Shown: positions 9,318 through 17,951 of the stretch, piece after piece
How positions within the stretch are numbered: position 1 is the stretch's first letter
How the letters are laid out: the number at the start of each line of letters is the position of its first letter
Origin: Novosphingobium sp. ERN07
GTDB lineage: Bacteria > Pseudomonadota > Alphaproteobacteria > Sphingomonadales > Sphingomonadaceae
Direction: 5' to 3'
Length of the DNA: 34,655 bases
Assembly (NCBI RefSeq): GCF_012641335.1
Contig: NZ_JABAID010000027.1
Span: 1-34,655 of the forward strand
The notes under the pieces: model-generated
Seen by the model: only the letters and a program-made list of their open reading frames with translations
Database searches by the model: none
What the model was told of the DNA's origin: nothing
Translations under genes and position numbers: made by a program

Positions 9318-9818
9318 TCATTGCGAATATGAGAGATCGTGTGGCGCCCGGCCGCCAATCGTTGAAAACCTGGCAAACCGGCCCTTGCCGAGTTCACAGT
9401 TCGACGGGTGAGTCTCATTCCAATCCATGACATAGCGCCGCTGGGATATGCGCCATCCTGCCGCTGTACGTTCCAGCTGGTCGAGGTAACGCCCACCGAC
9501 AATCATGGCTGTCGCGCCTTCGTCTCCTGCAATCAGGTGGTAGGCCGTGCATTGTGTTTCAGCGTTCGCGAAGTTGCCATTCACATCAACAAGACTGTTC
9601 GAGAGAGAGTGCTGCGTGCGATCCATCGAGCCAATCCGGTCCAGCATTCCCCTTGTCCAGGCTCGCGCATCTTCAGCACCCTCGCCGTAGTCCACAGTGG
9701 CCTTTTCGGCCCAGACAGTCTCAAACAGGTTGCTGTCAAGCCGGTCCACCGCACGGGCATAACGGATCAAGACATCAGCAATTTCAATGCGATCAATTAC
9801 GGCTTGCAGGGTTGACAT
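9318..9818 (-). CDS. SnoaL/NTF2-fold protein, possible dehydratase
   Basis: Protein of about 166 residues with the SnoaL_4-type pattern: helices, then GRYLDQLERTAAGWRISQRR near the C-terminus. Tyr20 and Asp25 (Y-x4-D) plus His70 fall where bile acid 7-alpha-dehydratase BaiE has Tyr30, Asp35 and His83 (residue numbers recalled from the literature), so a dehydratase or isomerase role is plausible. The start at 9818 has GGAG seven bases upstream; an ATG at 9830 is less well placed. The gene runs against its neighbours and diverges from another SnoaL-like gene across 93 bp. Function in this pathway is inference. Confidence 0.82.
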   Translation of the reverse strand: MSTLQAVIDRIEIADVLIRYARAVDRLDSNLFETVWAEKATVDYGEGAEDARAWTRGMLDRIGSMDRTQHSLSNSLVDVNGNFANAETQCTAYHLIAGDEGATAMIVGGRYLDQLERTAAGWRISQRRYVMDWNETHPSNCELGKGRFARFSTIGGRAPHDLSYSQ

Positions 9819-9911
9819 CAAAAGCTCCATCGCAGATAAAAAACAGGACAGCCTGACTGTATTATTGCACGGAGGCTTTCGCAACGGCGTCAAGCGCCTG
9901 GCGGAGAGAAT

Positions 9912-10460
9912 ATGCCCGAGGTAACACCCGCGCTGGCTTTGCTGGCAGATCGCGCTGCGATCCTTGACTGCTCGTCACGCTATATGCGCGGGCAGGATCG
10001 ACTTGATGCAGATTTGCAGCGCGGTGCATTTCACCCTGGGGCGAAGGTTGACTACGGCTTCTTCGTCGGGCTGGCAGACGATTTCGTGACTTTTGCGCAG
10101 GATCTCCTTGCGCGATATCCGATGACCTGGCACATGCTCGGCCAATCGCTGATCGAGATCGCTGGCGACCGCGCGACGGGCGAGATCTACTTTCATGCTT
10201 GGCATCGGCGCCTCTCAGGCGAGAGACAGGAAGACCTTCAGATAGCCGGTCGATATCTCGACGATTACGAACGACGCGATGGCATGTGGGGCATCAGCCA
10301 CCGTCGGGAAATCGTTGATTGGACCCGCACGGACCCTGCGGCTGACGACTGGCTGCACCGTACGCCGCTTGCCCTGTTGGGCGGAAGGAGCGGAGCCGAT
10401 GCCAGCCAGCAGATCGCCCACTCTTTGCAGCCACGCGAGGAACACCATGGAACAGCTTGA
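9912..10460 (+). CDS. SnoaL/NTF2-fold protein upstream of Rieske oxygenase
   Basis: Protein of 182 residues with the same fold signature as its divergent neighbour (GRYLDDYERRDGMWGISHRR). Tyr24, Asp29 and His74 keep the Y-x4-D plus His arrangement of SnoaL-type dehydratases. The start has GCGGAGAG upstream. Its last 14 bases overlap the start of the Rieske oxygenase gene in another frame, so the two are translationally coupled. Ring-hydroxylating dioxygenase beta subunits share this NTF2 fold and are of similar size, so a subunit-like role beside the oxygenase is an alternative to a dehydratase role. The sequence does not settle this. Confidence 0.82.
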   Translation: MPEVTPALALLADRAAILDCSSRYMRGQDRLDADLQRGAFHPGAKVDYGFFVGLADDFVTFAQDLLARYPMTWHMLGQSLIEIAGDRATGEIYFHAWHRRLSGERQEDLQIAGRYLDDYERRDGMWGISHRREIVDWTRTDPAADDWLHRTPLALLGGRSGADASQQIAHSLQPREEHHGTA

Positions 10461-11811
10461 TCTCATGCCCGGGGAGCACCGCTGCCCCGGGGCAAGCACG
10501 CGCGATATCATCCTGGCCGATGGACAATCCGTTCCCCCGGCGCTGGTCACCGAAAGCCCGGCGTTCCTTGGCGACGAAGACATCGCTTACGATCGCTACA
10601 CCTCGCCAGCCTTTTTCGATCAGGAGATCAGGAAGCTCTGGCCCAAGGTTTGGCAATGGGTATGCCGGACCGAAGATATCCGCGAGCCGGGCGAGTTTGT
10701 GACGTATGACGTAGGCCCGTATTCGCTGATCATCATGCGAGGGAAAGACGCCCGGATCCGCGCCTTCCACAACTCTTGCCTTCACCGCGGCACGCAGCTG
10801 CGGCAGCCGGGCGAAGCAGGTTGGACGCCCGAACTGCGCTGCCCGTTCCACGGCTGGACCTGGACGACTGAGGGTGCGCTCAAATCGGTGCCATGCCGCT
10901 GGGATTTTCCGCACGTCAACGATGCGGCATTCGGTCTGCCCGAAGCGAAGGTGGATACTTGGGGCGGGTTCGTGTTCATCAACATGGACGAAAACGCCCA
11001 GCCATTGGACGAATTCCTCGAGGTGATGCCCGAACACCTCGATGGTGGCTGGGACCTTAGCCGGCGCACAGTCGCCGTGCATGTTCAGAAGGAACTGAAC
11101 ACGAACTGGAAGGCCGCGCAGGAGGCCTTTCTGGAAGCGTACCATGTTGTGGAAACCCATGCACAGAACCTGCCCTTCGCCGGTGATGCGAACGCGCAAT
11201 ACGATGTGTTCGGCGACCATGTCTCACGGTTCGTGCACACGCACGGGGTACCCAGCCCGCACTACCCCCATCCACAGACAGAGCAGGAGATTGCGGACAA
11301 GATGCACTTGCCTGCGGGCACGATTGTGCCCGAGGGGCGGACCGCGCGGTCCGTGGCGGCGGATTGGCGCCGTGTAAATCTTGGCGCGAAGTGGGATTTG
11401 GACCTGAGCGGCTATTCCGATAGCGAAATGCTTGATTCGATTGAGTATCACTTGTTCCCCAACATGTGCGTTTTCCCGGGTGTGTCTCTGCCGATGGTCT
11501 ATCGCTTCCGGCCCATCGGGATGGACCCGGGCCGCACATTATTCGACCTGCTGTTCCTGCGTCCGCTGAAGGACGGTGAAGAACATCCGGAGCCGGTCGA
11601 GCCGGTTCGGCTCACGCACGACCAGAGCTATTCCGAAGCGCCCGGACTGGAGCCGTGGCTAGGCGCGACATTTGATCAGGATACCGACAATCTGGCACGG
11701 CAGTACCGCGGATTTCAATCATCCAGGAAACGCGGCGAAACGCTGGGCAATTACCAGGAATCGCGTATCCGCCATCTGCATCAGGTGCTGGACGCCTATC
11801 TGGCAAAATAG
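10447..11811 (+). CDS. Rieske oxygenase alpha subunit (copy 1)
   Basis: Aromatic-ring-hydroxylating-type oxygenase subunit of about 454 residues. The Rieske 2Fe-2S ligands are Cys111, His113, Cys132 and His135 (CLHRG and CPFHGW). The mononuclear iron site is His233 and His238, with a C-terminal Asp probably in DQDTDN. The residue three before the first iron His is Glu230, where naphthalene dioxygenase has the bridging Asp205; carnitine monooxygenase CntA also has Glu there. The start ATG follows CGAGGAACACC and overlaps the SnoaL gene. It would use reductase electrons to hydroxylate or demethylate a substrate; no reductase lies nearby. It is similar to copy 2. Confidence 0.92.
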   Translation: MEQLDLMPGEHRCPGASTRDIILADGQSVPPALVTESPAFLGDEDIAYDRYTSPAFFDQEIRKLWPKVWQWVCRTEDIREPGEFVTYDVGPYSLIIMRGKDARIRAFHNSCLHRGTQLRQPGEAGWTPELRCPFHGWTWTTEGALKSVPCRWDFPHVNDAAFGLPEAKVDTWGGFVFINMDENAQPLDEFLEVMPEHLDGGWDLSRRTVAVHVQKELNTNWKAAQEAFLEAYHVVETHAQNLPFAGDANAQYDVFGDHVSRFVHTHGVPSPHYPHPQTEQEIADKMHLPAGTIVPEGRTARSVAADWRRVNLGAKWDLDLSGYSDSEMLDSIEYHLFPNMCVFPGVSLPMVYRFRPIGMDPGRTLFDLLFLRPLKDGEEHPEPVEPVRLTHDQSYSEAPGLEPWLGATFDQDTDNLARQYRGFQSSRKRGETLGNYQESRIRHLHQVLDAYLAK

Positions 11812-11821
11812 AACCGCGATC

Positions 11822-11863
11822 GGCTCGCCAGCTTGGCACCTGCAAGGTTGGCGAGCCATTTTC
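11822..11863. terminator. bidirectional hairpin terminator
   Basis: A perfect 9-bp stem (GGCTCGCCA at 11822-11830 with TGGCGAGCC at 11849-11857) encloses an inner CTTG/CAAG pairing and is followed by ATTTTC. It lies between the stops of two convergent genes, Rieske oxygenase 1 and the quinone-oxidoreductase-like gene, where a shared terminator is expected. Confidence 0.75.
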
Positions 11864-11873
11864 AGCAGATCGA

Positions 11874-12854
11874 TCAGGGGATCAGTACGACTTTACCGAA
11901 CTGGTTGCCATCTTCAAGCCAGCGATGCGCTGCGCCTGCTTCTGTTAACGGGAAGCGGCGGTCGATCGGCATCACAATCGCGCCGGATGTGAACCATGGC
12001 CATGCCCGTTCTGCTATGGCGGCGGTAAGTCGCGCCTTTTCGTCTGCTGGACGGCCACGCAATGTCGATGCGGTCAAGGTAAGCCGCTTGAACATCAGTT
12101 GCAGCAGATCGGTCTCGACCAGGTGGCCCCCGAGCGTGGCGATCTGCACCAGCCGACCGTCAGGATTCAGGGCGTCGATATTGCGGCGGAAATAGTCGCC
12201 GCCGATGATGTCGAGCACGACGTTCGCGCCGCCAGCGGCGCGGGTTACTTCGGCAAAGTCCTCAGCCGTCACATCAATCGCGATGTCTGCGCCCAGATCA
12301 CGCGCCCGCTGAACCTTGTTCGCACCTCGCGCGGTTGCGATCACGCGTGCGCCGGCCGCCTTCGCCATCAGGATAGCGGTAGTGCCGATTCCGCTGTTTG
12401 CCCCGTGGATCAGGGCCGTGTCCCCCTGCTGGAGTCCGCCGCGTTCGAACAGATTGGTAAAGACCGTGAACACTGTTTCCGGCAGCGCCGCGGCATCTTC
12501 GAGCGACATGGCCTCTGGAATCGGGAGCGCATGACCGGCATTGGCCACGGCGTACTGCGCATAGCCGCCGCCCGACAGCAAAGCAGCGACACGCTCGCCA
12601 ATGCGCCACTCGGTTACGCCTGAGCCGAGTGCGGCTACCGTGCCGGCAACTTCCAGACCCATGACCGTAGACGCTCCCAGCGGGGGCGGATAGTTTCCCT
12701 CGCGCTGGGCAATGTCCGGACGGTTCACACCGGCCGCGGCGACGCGGATCAGGATTTCGCCAGCCCCCGGTTCCGGTCGGGCAATTTCTTCGACAAACAA
12801 GTCTTCGGCACTTCCCTTGCCGCCCCTTATCTGCACCGCTGGCATCATGATCAT
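11874..12854 (-). CDS. quinone oxidoreductase-like MDR family protein (PIG3-like)
   Basis: Zinc-independent medium-chain dehydrogenase/reductase of 326 residues. The N-terminal GroES-like part has RVAAAGVNRPDIAQREGNYP and GLEVAGTV, both typical of PIG3/QOR-type quinone reductases. The Rossmann part has LIHGANSGIGTTAI for NADPH. The Cys and His residues of zinc alcohol dehydrogenases are not evident. ATG at 12854 has AGGAG eight bases upstream and is preferred over ATGs at 12848 and 12845. The gene diverges from Rieske oxygenase 2 across a 139-bp region holding a palindrome. Likely reduces a quinone or an enone double bond of a pathway intermediate; the substrate is not known. Confidence 0.9.
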   Translation of the reverse strand: MIMMPAVQIRGGKGSAEDLFVEEIARPEPGAGEILIRVAAAGVNRPDIAQREGNYPPPLGASTVMGLEVAGTVAALGSGVTEWRIGERVAALLSGGGYAQYAVANAGHALPIPEAMSLEDAAALPETVFTVFTNLFERGGLQQGDTALIHGANSGIGTTAILMAKAAGARVIATARGANKVQRARDLGADIAIDVTAEDFAEVTRAAGGANVVLDIIGGDYFRRNIDALNPDGRLVQIATLGGHLVETDLLQLMFKRLTLTASTLRGRPADEKARLTAAIAERAWPWFTSGAIVMPIDRRFPLTEAGAAHRWLEDGNQFGKVVLIP

Positions 12855-12912
12855 GCGCTTCGCTCCTGCTTCCGCCGCTCTTCTTCACACTCTCCATTTG
12901 CCATCGCAAATT

Positions 12913-12938
12913 AAAAAGCAAGCTAGCTTGTCTTTTTT
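12913..12938. promoter_or_regulatory. palindrome in divergent promoter region
   Basis: A perfect 12-bp palindrome, CAAGCTAGCTTG (12919-12930), sits between AAAAAG on the left and TCTTTTTT on the right. The whole element is nearly symmetric apart from one extra T. Its place between the divergent quinone-reductase and Rieske 2 genes points to an operator rather than a terminator. Either TetR-type protein in the window could be the binder, which is a guess. Confidence 0.55.
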
Positions 12939-12993
12939 ATTTGGACATCTCGCGGCGTCCTGATACGAAGAATTCGAAAATCGGGAGAGAACG

Positions 12994-14397
12994 ATGACTT
13001 ACGATCCGGAGACGTCGCAAACGCCGGAATCGTCGCCTACATCTTCGTCGCCCAACGATCATGGCGGCGCGAGGATGTCGACTTGGGATATGATGGCCGC
13101 CAACGACAGCCGCCCCGTCCCTGCATTCCTGCTAGAAAGCGCCCAGGCGGAGATGGGCAACGAACCGCTCGACACCGAACGCTATACATCGGCTGAATTC
13201 TTTCGGGCAGAGTGCCGCAAGATGTGGCCCAATGTCTGGCAATTCGTGGCGCGCCAGGAAGAACTGCCTGAGCCGGGCGACTATGTCCTGTACGAGAATG
13301 CCGGCCGGTCTTTTCTGGTGACTCGCCAGCCGGACGGATCGCTGCGCGCCTTTCACAACGTGTGCCTGCACCGCGGGCGCAAATTGCGGACGGAAACCGG
13401 CTGGGCCGAGTATTTCCAGTGTCCGTATCACGGATTCACATGGAATACTGATGGGTCAATCAAGCACATTCCGTGTCGCTGGGACTTCCCGCATCTTGCG
13501 GATGAAGACCTGAACCTGCCCGAAGCGCAAGTCGGCGAATGGGCGGGATATGTCTTTCTCAAGGAAGCGGCCGGCGGCCCGACGCTTGAGGAGTATCTTG
13601 CACCGCTGCCCGAGCAGTTCGACCGCTGGTCGCACGAGCGTGCCTATACCACAAGTTGGGTAGCCAAGGTCATTCCTGCCAACTGGAAGGCTTGCGCCGA
13701 GGCATTCATGGAAGCCTACCATGTTTCGACCACGCATCCCCAGATCATGGGCTTTACCGGCGACGTCAATTCCAAGTACAATCTGTACAGTGATCACGTG
13801 AACATCGCGATAACACCGTTTGGAGTTCTTTCCCCTACGCTGGGTGTATCGGGCGACGAGCAGGAAATCATCAACAACTTCCTGAAATACAATGGCCGCG
13901 TGGTGACCCCCGGCACCAGCATCGACGTGCCTGAAGGCCGCACCGCGCGCGCGACTATGGGCGATTTCAACCGCCGCCGGTTTTCCGAGCTGTTCGGTCA
14001 GGACCTTGACCATGCGAGCGATGCTGAAGTGCAGGATGCCCTCACCTACAACGTCTTCCCCAATTTCTCGCCGTGGGGCGGGTTCCAGCCGACGGTGGTT
14101 TACCGCTGGCGGCCGTGGCCGGATGAACGCCACACGCTGATGGAAGTCCGGTTGCTGGGTCGGCTCAAGCCCGGCGAGGAAGCGCCGGTGCCAAGCATGA
14201 AGCTGTTGCAGCCGGACGAGAAATTCGGCGATTATCTGGGCCAGTTGGGTGTCGTCCTGGAACAGGACATGGACAATCTGCCGCATGTGCAGACTGGCAT
14301 GGAGGCATCGCCGACCGGCAAACTGAACCTCGCGCACTACCAGGAAAGCCGCATCCGCCATTTTCACCAGACGCTGGACAAGTATCTGGCGCACTGA
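12994..14397 (+). CDS. Rieske oxygenase alpha subunit (copy 2)
   Basis: Oxygenase subunit of 467 residues. Rieske ligands are Cys124, His126, Cys143 and His146 (CLHRG, CPYHGF); mononuclear iron ligands are His243 and His248 with Asp probably in EQDMDN. Glu240 occupies the bridging-Asp position, as in the other three copies. The N-terminal 40 residues are a Ser/Thr/Pro-rich extension that copy 1 lacks. The start has GGGAGAG upstream. Sequence blocks such as RYTSAEFF and CRWDFPH are shared with copy 1, so the two probably arose by duplication. It heads an operon with a SnoaL gene, an SDR and Rieske copy 3. Substrate unknown. Confidence 0.92.
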   Translation: MTYDPETSQTPESSPTSSSPNDHGGARMSTWDMMAANDSRPVPAFLLESAQAEMGNEPLDTERYTSAEFFRAECRKMWPNVWQFVARQEELPEPGDYVLYENAGRSFLVTRQPDGSLRAFHNVCLHRGRKLRTETGWAEYFQCPYHGFTWNTDGSIKHIPCRWDFPHLADEDLNLPEAQVGEWAGYVFLKEAAGGPTLEEYLAPLPEQFDRWSHERAYTTSWVAKVIPANWKACAEAFMEAYHVSTTHPQIMGFTGDVNSKYNLYSDHVNIAITPFGVLSPTLGVSGDEQEIINNFLKYNGRVVTPGTSIDVPEGRTARATMGDFNRRRFSELFGQDLDHASDAEVQDALTYNVFPNFSPWGGFQPTVVYRWRPWPDERHTLMEVRLLGRLKPGEEAPVPSMKLLQPDEKFGDYLGQLGVVLEQDMDNLPHVQTGMEASPTGKLNLAHYQESRIRHFHQTLDKYLAH

Positions 14398-14473
14398 AAC
14401 CCGGGGATAGTTACCCCTATTGCCCGCTTTGTTGACGCCGAACCGGAACACGGGGGCGCTTTTGGAGAGACCC

Positions 14474-15010
14474 ATGGATCCCGAACTCCGCACCTTGCTT
14501 GACAAGCAGGCCTGCACCGAACTTGTGTTCCGTTTTGCACGTGGGCTGGACCGCTGTGATGAAGACATCATCCGGTCGGTATTCCATCCGGACGCCACCG
14601 ACGATCATGGGCAATTCAAGGGCAGCGCGGAGGAATTCATCTCGTGGGTCCTGCCGCTGCTGGCGACCATGGAACGCACCCAGCACGTGATCGGCAATGT
14701 GCTGGTCGATGTGAGTGGTGACGAGGCGTGGGCGGAAAGCTATTTCGTGGCTTATCACGACGTGACCAGCGGTGACGGCAGCCTGCTGCGCACAACGATC
14801 GCCGGACGTTACTTTGACACTTTCGCGCGACGCGCGGGTCAATGGCGGATTGCGCACCGAGAATTCGTGTCGGATTGGAGCGCGGCAGAGCCTCGCAGCG
14901 ACAACTGGGACCGTGTGACGCCCGGATCTCGGCAGTTCGGCGCGCGCGGAGCCGAAGATCCGCTGTACCGTTACATCACCAACGCCAACCGATCGCCGGT
15001 GGCAGCATGA
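14474..15010 (+). CDS. SnoaL/NTF2-fold protein downstream of Rieske oxygenase
   Basis: Protein of about 178 residues with the C-terminal signature AGRYFDTFARRAGQWRIAHR. The catalytic-type positions are Phe21 (instead of Tyr), Asp26 and His71. The Asp-His pair of SnoaL/scytalone-dehydratase-like enzymes is therefore kept, while the Tyr is lost. GGAGAG stands before the ATG at 14474; an in-frame ATG at 14420 lacks a site. It follows Rieske copy 2 after 76 bases and overlaps the next SDR start (ATGA). It may be a dehydratase or isomerase, or a beta-subunit-like partner of the oxygenase. Confidence 0.82.
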   Translation: MDPELRTLLDKQACTELVFRFARGLDRCDEDIIRSVFHPDATDDHGQFKGSAEEFISWVLPLLATMERTQHVIGNVLVDVSGDEAWAESYFVAYHDVTSGDGSLLRTTIAGRYFDTFARRAGQWRIAHREFVSDWSAAEPRSDNWDRVTPGSRQFGARGAEDPLYRYITNANRSPVAA

Positions 15011-15768
15011 GGCTGCAAAACAAGCGCGCGCTGCTGGTTGGCGCATCGAGTGCCGATGGTATGGGAGCAGCCATCGCCCGGCGGTTTGCGGCCGAGGGTG
15101 CTCAGGTGACCTTGGGCGGTCGCAACGCCGCCAAGATTGCTGAAGTCGGATCGCAGCTCGACCTGCCTTGGGTGCAACTGGACCTGACCGATGAAGCGGT
15201 GCTGGCTAGCGGCGTGCAGGAGGCTTCAGAACGCATGGGTGGGCTGGACGTGGCAATAAACCTCGCGGGGGTAAACCACTCGGCGCTCATCGCCGACGAG
15301 ACGTTCGATGGATTGATGGAGCAGGCCAAGCTGCACTTCGTAGGCACCGCTCTTTTCATACGCGACGTGGCAGCGGCGATGACCAGCGGCGGGTCGATCA
15401 TTACGATATCCTCGCTGACGGTGGAACTGACTGGCGCACGGCTTGGTGCCTATGCCGGTAGCAAGGCGGGGGCGGACAAGATCGCGCGGGTTGCGGCAGT
15501 CGAATACGGTGACCGGGGCATTCGGGTGAACTCGATCGCGCCAGGGCTGACCCGGACCAGCATGACCAACGCCTACTTCGAAAATGACGCCATACGCCAG
15601 GCGTTCGAACGCGAAACGCCGACAGGCCGGTTGTCCGAACCCGAGGACATAGCGGCAGCGGCAGTTTGGCTCGCGAGTGACGAATGCACTGCGACCGGCG
15701 ACCTCATCCGGGTAAGCGGCGGGATGCACTTGCGGCGGCTGCCGACCCCACGCGACTTTGCGTCGTAA
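15007..15768 (+). CDS. SDR family oxidoreductase
   Basis: SDR of about 253 residues. The cofactor loop is GASSADGMGAAIA, a lengthened version of TGxxxGIG. NLAG replaces the usual NNAG. Catalytic Ser in TISSLT lies 13 residues before the Tyr of YAGSK, so the active site is complete. The ATG overlaps the stop of the SnoaL gene and the stop is 20 bases before Rieske copy 3. Placement between two oxygenase genes suggests it oxidises a hydroxyl group made by one of them. It is not closely related to the SDR pair at 4886 and 32678. Confidence 0.87.
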   Translation: MRLQNKRALLVGASSADGMGAAIARRFAAEGAQVTLGGRNAAKIAEVGSQLDLPWVQLDLTDEAVLASGVQEASERMGGLDVAINLAGVNHSALIADETFDGLMEQAKLHFVGTALFIRDVAAAMTSGGSIITISSLTVELTGARLGAYAGSKAGADKIARVAAVEYGDRGIRVNSIAPGLTRTSMTNAYFENDAIRQAFERETPTGRLSEPEDIAAAAVWLASDECTATGDLIRVSGGMHLRRLPTPRDFAS

Positions 15769-15788
15769 GCGGCACGGGAGACATCGCG

Positions 15789-17162
15789 ATGCATGATGAG
15801 AATAACTGCAAAGTGGGCGATCCGTCGCGCGAACCGGCAGCGGGGCTCGATCGCCCGGTAGGAGTCGATCTTAGCCGTGCAGCGCAGCCAGAACTGAGCG
15901 ACAAGCCGATCACGCCCGAACGGTACTGGGACCGTGACTTCTGGCAGCGCGAGTGGGACACCGTCTGGACCAAAACCTGGCAGGTGGCGGCGATGGTCAA
16001 CCAGTTCAATGAGCCCGGCGATTTTGTGACGCTTGAGTTCGGGACCGAGGTGATCCTGGCGGTAATGGGCGAGGATCGTCAGATCCGCTGCTTTTACAAT
16101 GTCTGCCAGCATCGCGGAATGATGCTGGTAACCGAAGAGACCGGAAACTCGCGCAGGCTGACCTGCCCGTATCATGCGTGGTCCTACAACCTGCAGGGCC
16201 AGATCAAGACGATCCCGGACGAGCGCGATTTCCCGGCCTCGGCCAATTGCCGGTCAAAGAACCTGGTACCGGTGCGCAGTGACACGTGGGGCGGGTTTGT
16301 ATGGTTCAACATGGACAACGATACGATACCGCTGCGCGAATTCCTCGCGCCGGTGGCCGACCATCTGGATGCGTATCCGATGGAGCAGATGGTCCGCACC
16401 CACTGGGTTACGCTGGAAGGCGATTTCAACTGGAAGCTGGTACAGGATAACTTCAACGAATCCTACCACGTGTTCCACGCACATCCGCAACTGAAGTATG
16501 TCGCGGAATTCTCTTATCTCTACTCGCAGTTTGACCATTATCCGAGCGGGCACGCGCGAATGTTGATGGCCGGCGGCGCGCCCAGCCAGACCTTGCGCGG
16601 CGGCGAAGACGAGATCATACGCCAGCTGGGCGAACACATCCGGTTCTGGGGATTGGATCCCGAAGATTTTCGCGGCCGGATGCATGAACTGCGTGTTGCC
16701 CTGCAACAGCAGAAGCGCAAGCTGGGGGCCGAAAAGGGTTACGACTTTTCACGCTACGACGACGTGATGCTGACGGACAACTGGCACTACACGCTGTTTC
16801 CGAACTTGTCGTTCAGCCTGAAACCCGACGGCAACATCTGGCTGCGCGCGCGTCCGCATCCGACCGATCCGGAAAAGTGCCTGTTCGACATGTGGTATCT
16901 GAACCTGTTTCCTGCAGGCCAGACCAGTTATTATTCCCCGACGATGCGCGATTGGGTGAGTATGGAGACCCCCGCGCCACACCAGACCGGCAAGGCGGGC
17001 GATTATACGATGGGTCCGACCATCGATCAGGATGTTGCGCTATGGAGTGCGCAGCAGAAGGCCCTGCATTCGCGCGGATATCAGCGCGAGGTGTTGGCTG
17101 GGCAGGAATCGCGCGTTCGCTTCTTCCACGACAACCTGGATAGGTGGATGGCGCGCGGATGA
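15789..17162 (+). CDS. Rieske oxygenase alpha subunit (copy 3)
   Basis: Oxygenase subunit of about 457 residues, distinct from copies 1 and 2. Rieske ligands are Cys106, His108, Cys126 and His129 (CQHRG, CPYHAW). The catalytic iron site is His227 and His232, with Glu224 in the bridging position and a C-terminal Asp probably in IDQDVALW. A charged segment around HELRVALQQQKRKL precedes the last third. The start ATG at 15789 has GGGAGA nine bases upstream and leaves a normal length; the longer open frame upstream overlaps the SDR and is not expected to be coding. It is the last gene of its operon. Likely a monooxygenase or dioxygenase needing an unlinked reductase. Confidence 0.92.
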   Translation: MHDENNCKVGDPSREPAAGLDRPVGVDLSRAAQPELSDKPITPERYWDRDFWQREWDTVWTKTWQVAAMVNQFNEPGDFVTLEFGTEVILAVMGEDRQIRCFYNVCQHRGMMLVTEETGNSRRLTCPYHAWSYNLQGQIKTIPDERDFPASANCRSKNLVPVRSDTWGGFVWFNMDNDTIPLREFLAPVADHLDAYPMEQMVRTHWVTLEGDFNWKLVQDNFNESYHVFHAHPQLKYVAEFSYLYSQFDHYPSGHARMLMAGGAPSQTLRGGEDEIIRQLGEHIRFWGLDPEDFRGRMHELRVALQQQKRKLGAEKGYDFSRYDDVMLTDNWHYTLFPNLSFSLKPDGNIWLRARPHPTDPEKCLFDMWYLNLFPAGQTSYYSPTMRDWVSMETPAPHQTGKAGDYTMGPTIDQDVALWSAQQKALHSRGYQREVLAGQESRVRFFHDNLDRWMARG

Positions 17163-17182
17163 ATGATTGTGTCGGGGTGGTT

Positions 17183-17884
17183 TCAGGCGGCCGGGGAGAG
17201 GCCGACTTCATCCCATTCAGGCCAATCGAGTTCACCGTCGCGGATCTTGAGCAGGGTGGCGGCGAGGAAAGCCAACAGCGCGCGTTCCATCGCCGGATCG
17301 TCCCAGATCTCGCGGTTGAGGACCATGCCGCTCATCACCGTCTGCACCAGCCGTCGCGAACGCGACAGGCGTTCCGGGTCGCCCGCCCATTCGGGAAAGA
17401 CACGTTCCAGTTCCTCGCGCCACACGCGATCGTGGCGCTGCGCCTTGAGCACGAACATCGCGCGCAATTCGGCATCGGTCCGCGCCGCCACGGTCAGTTC
17501 AAGATACGCGCTGTATTCAGCAGATTGATAGAGCCGCCAGTCGATCAGGATGCCGATATTGTCGCGGGTCCGCTCAACTTCCGGCAATTCGCGCACGGCG
17601 GCGATGAACTGTTCGAGATGGCGAAGAAACGCGTAGTCGGTTACGGATTCGATCAGTTCCTGCTTGGTCGAGTAGTGGTGCAGCATCGCCCCGCGCGACA
17701 TTTTGGCGACTTTGGCGATGAGCTGTGTGGTCGTCCGCGCATACCCGACGCGTGCCAGGCAATCGATCGCCGCTTTCAGGATGGTGACGCGCGTTTCTGC
17801 ACTCTTGCGCTGTTGTGGCCCGGCGTCGGGCGGTGCCATGCCGGCAGGTTCGAGTTCAGCGAGTTTGGAACTGGAATGGGGCAT
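17183..17884 (-). CDS. TetR/AcrR family transcriptional regulator
   Basis: Regulator of about 233 residues. The N-terminal DNA-binding region contains RVTILKAAIDCLARVGYA followed by the helix-turn-helix TTTQLIAKVAKMSRG and the typical HHYSTKQEL. The remainder is a helical ligand-binding domain. The ATG at 17884 is chosen; a TTG at 17890 is possible, and neither has a strong ribosome site. The gene converges on Rieske oxygenase 3 and diverges from the ThuA-like gene across 67 bp. A local regulator that responds to a pathway compound is likely; target operators may include the palindromes in this window, which is untested. Confidence 0.88.
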   Translation of the reverse strand: MPHSSSKLAELEPAGMAPPDAGPQQRKSAETRVTILKAAIDCLARVGYARTTTQLIAKVAKMSRGAMLHHYSTKQELIESVTDYAFLRHLEQFIAAVRELPEVERTRDNIGILIDWRLYQSAEYSAYLELTVAARTDAELRAMFVLKAQRHDRVWREELERVFPEWAGDPERLSRSRRLVQTVMSGMVLNREIWDDPAMERALLAFLAATLLKIRDGELDWPEWDEVGLSPAA

Positions 17885-17951
17885 CGCCAACGATTATCGC
17901 GCTGCGCGGGGAGTTGGCAAGCGTACATCACTGCTACTCGGGGTACAGACC

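Noticed and set aside
14398..14420. GGGG...CCCC pairing between Rieske 2 and SnoaL genes
   Set aside because: Only four base pairs with a seven-base loop and no T run; too weak to call.
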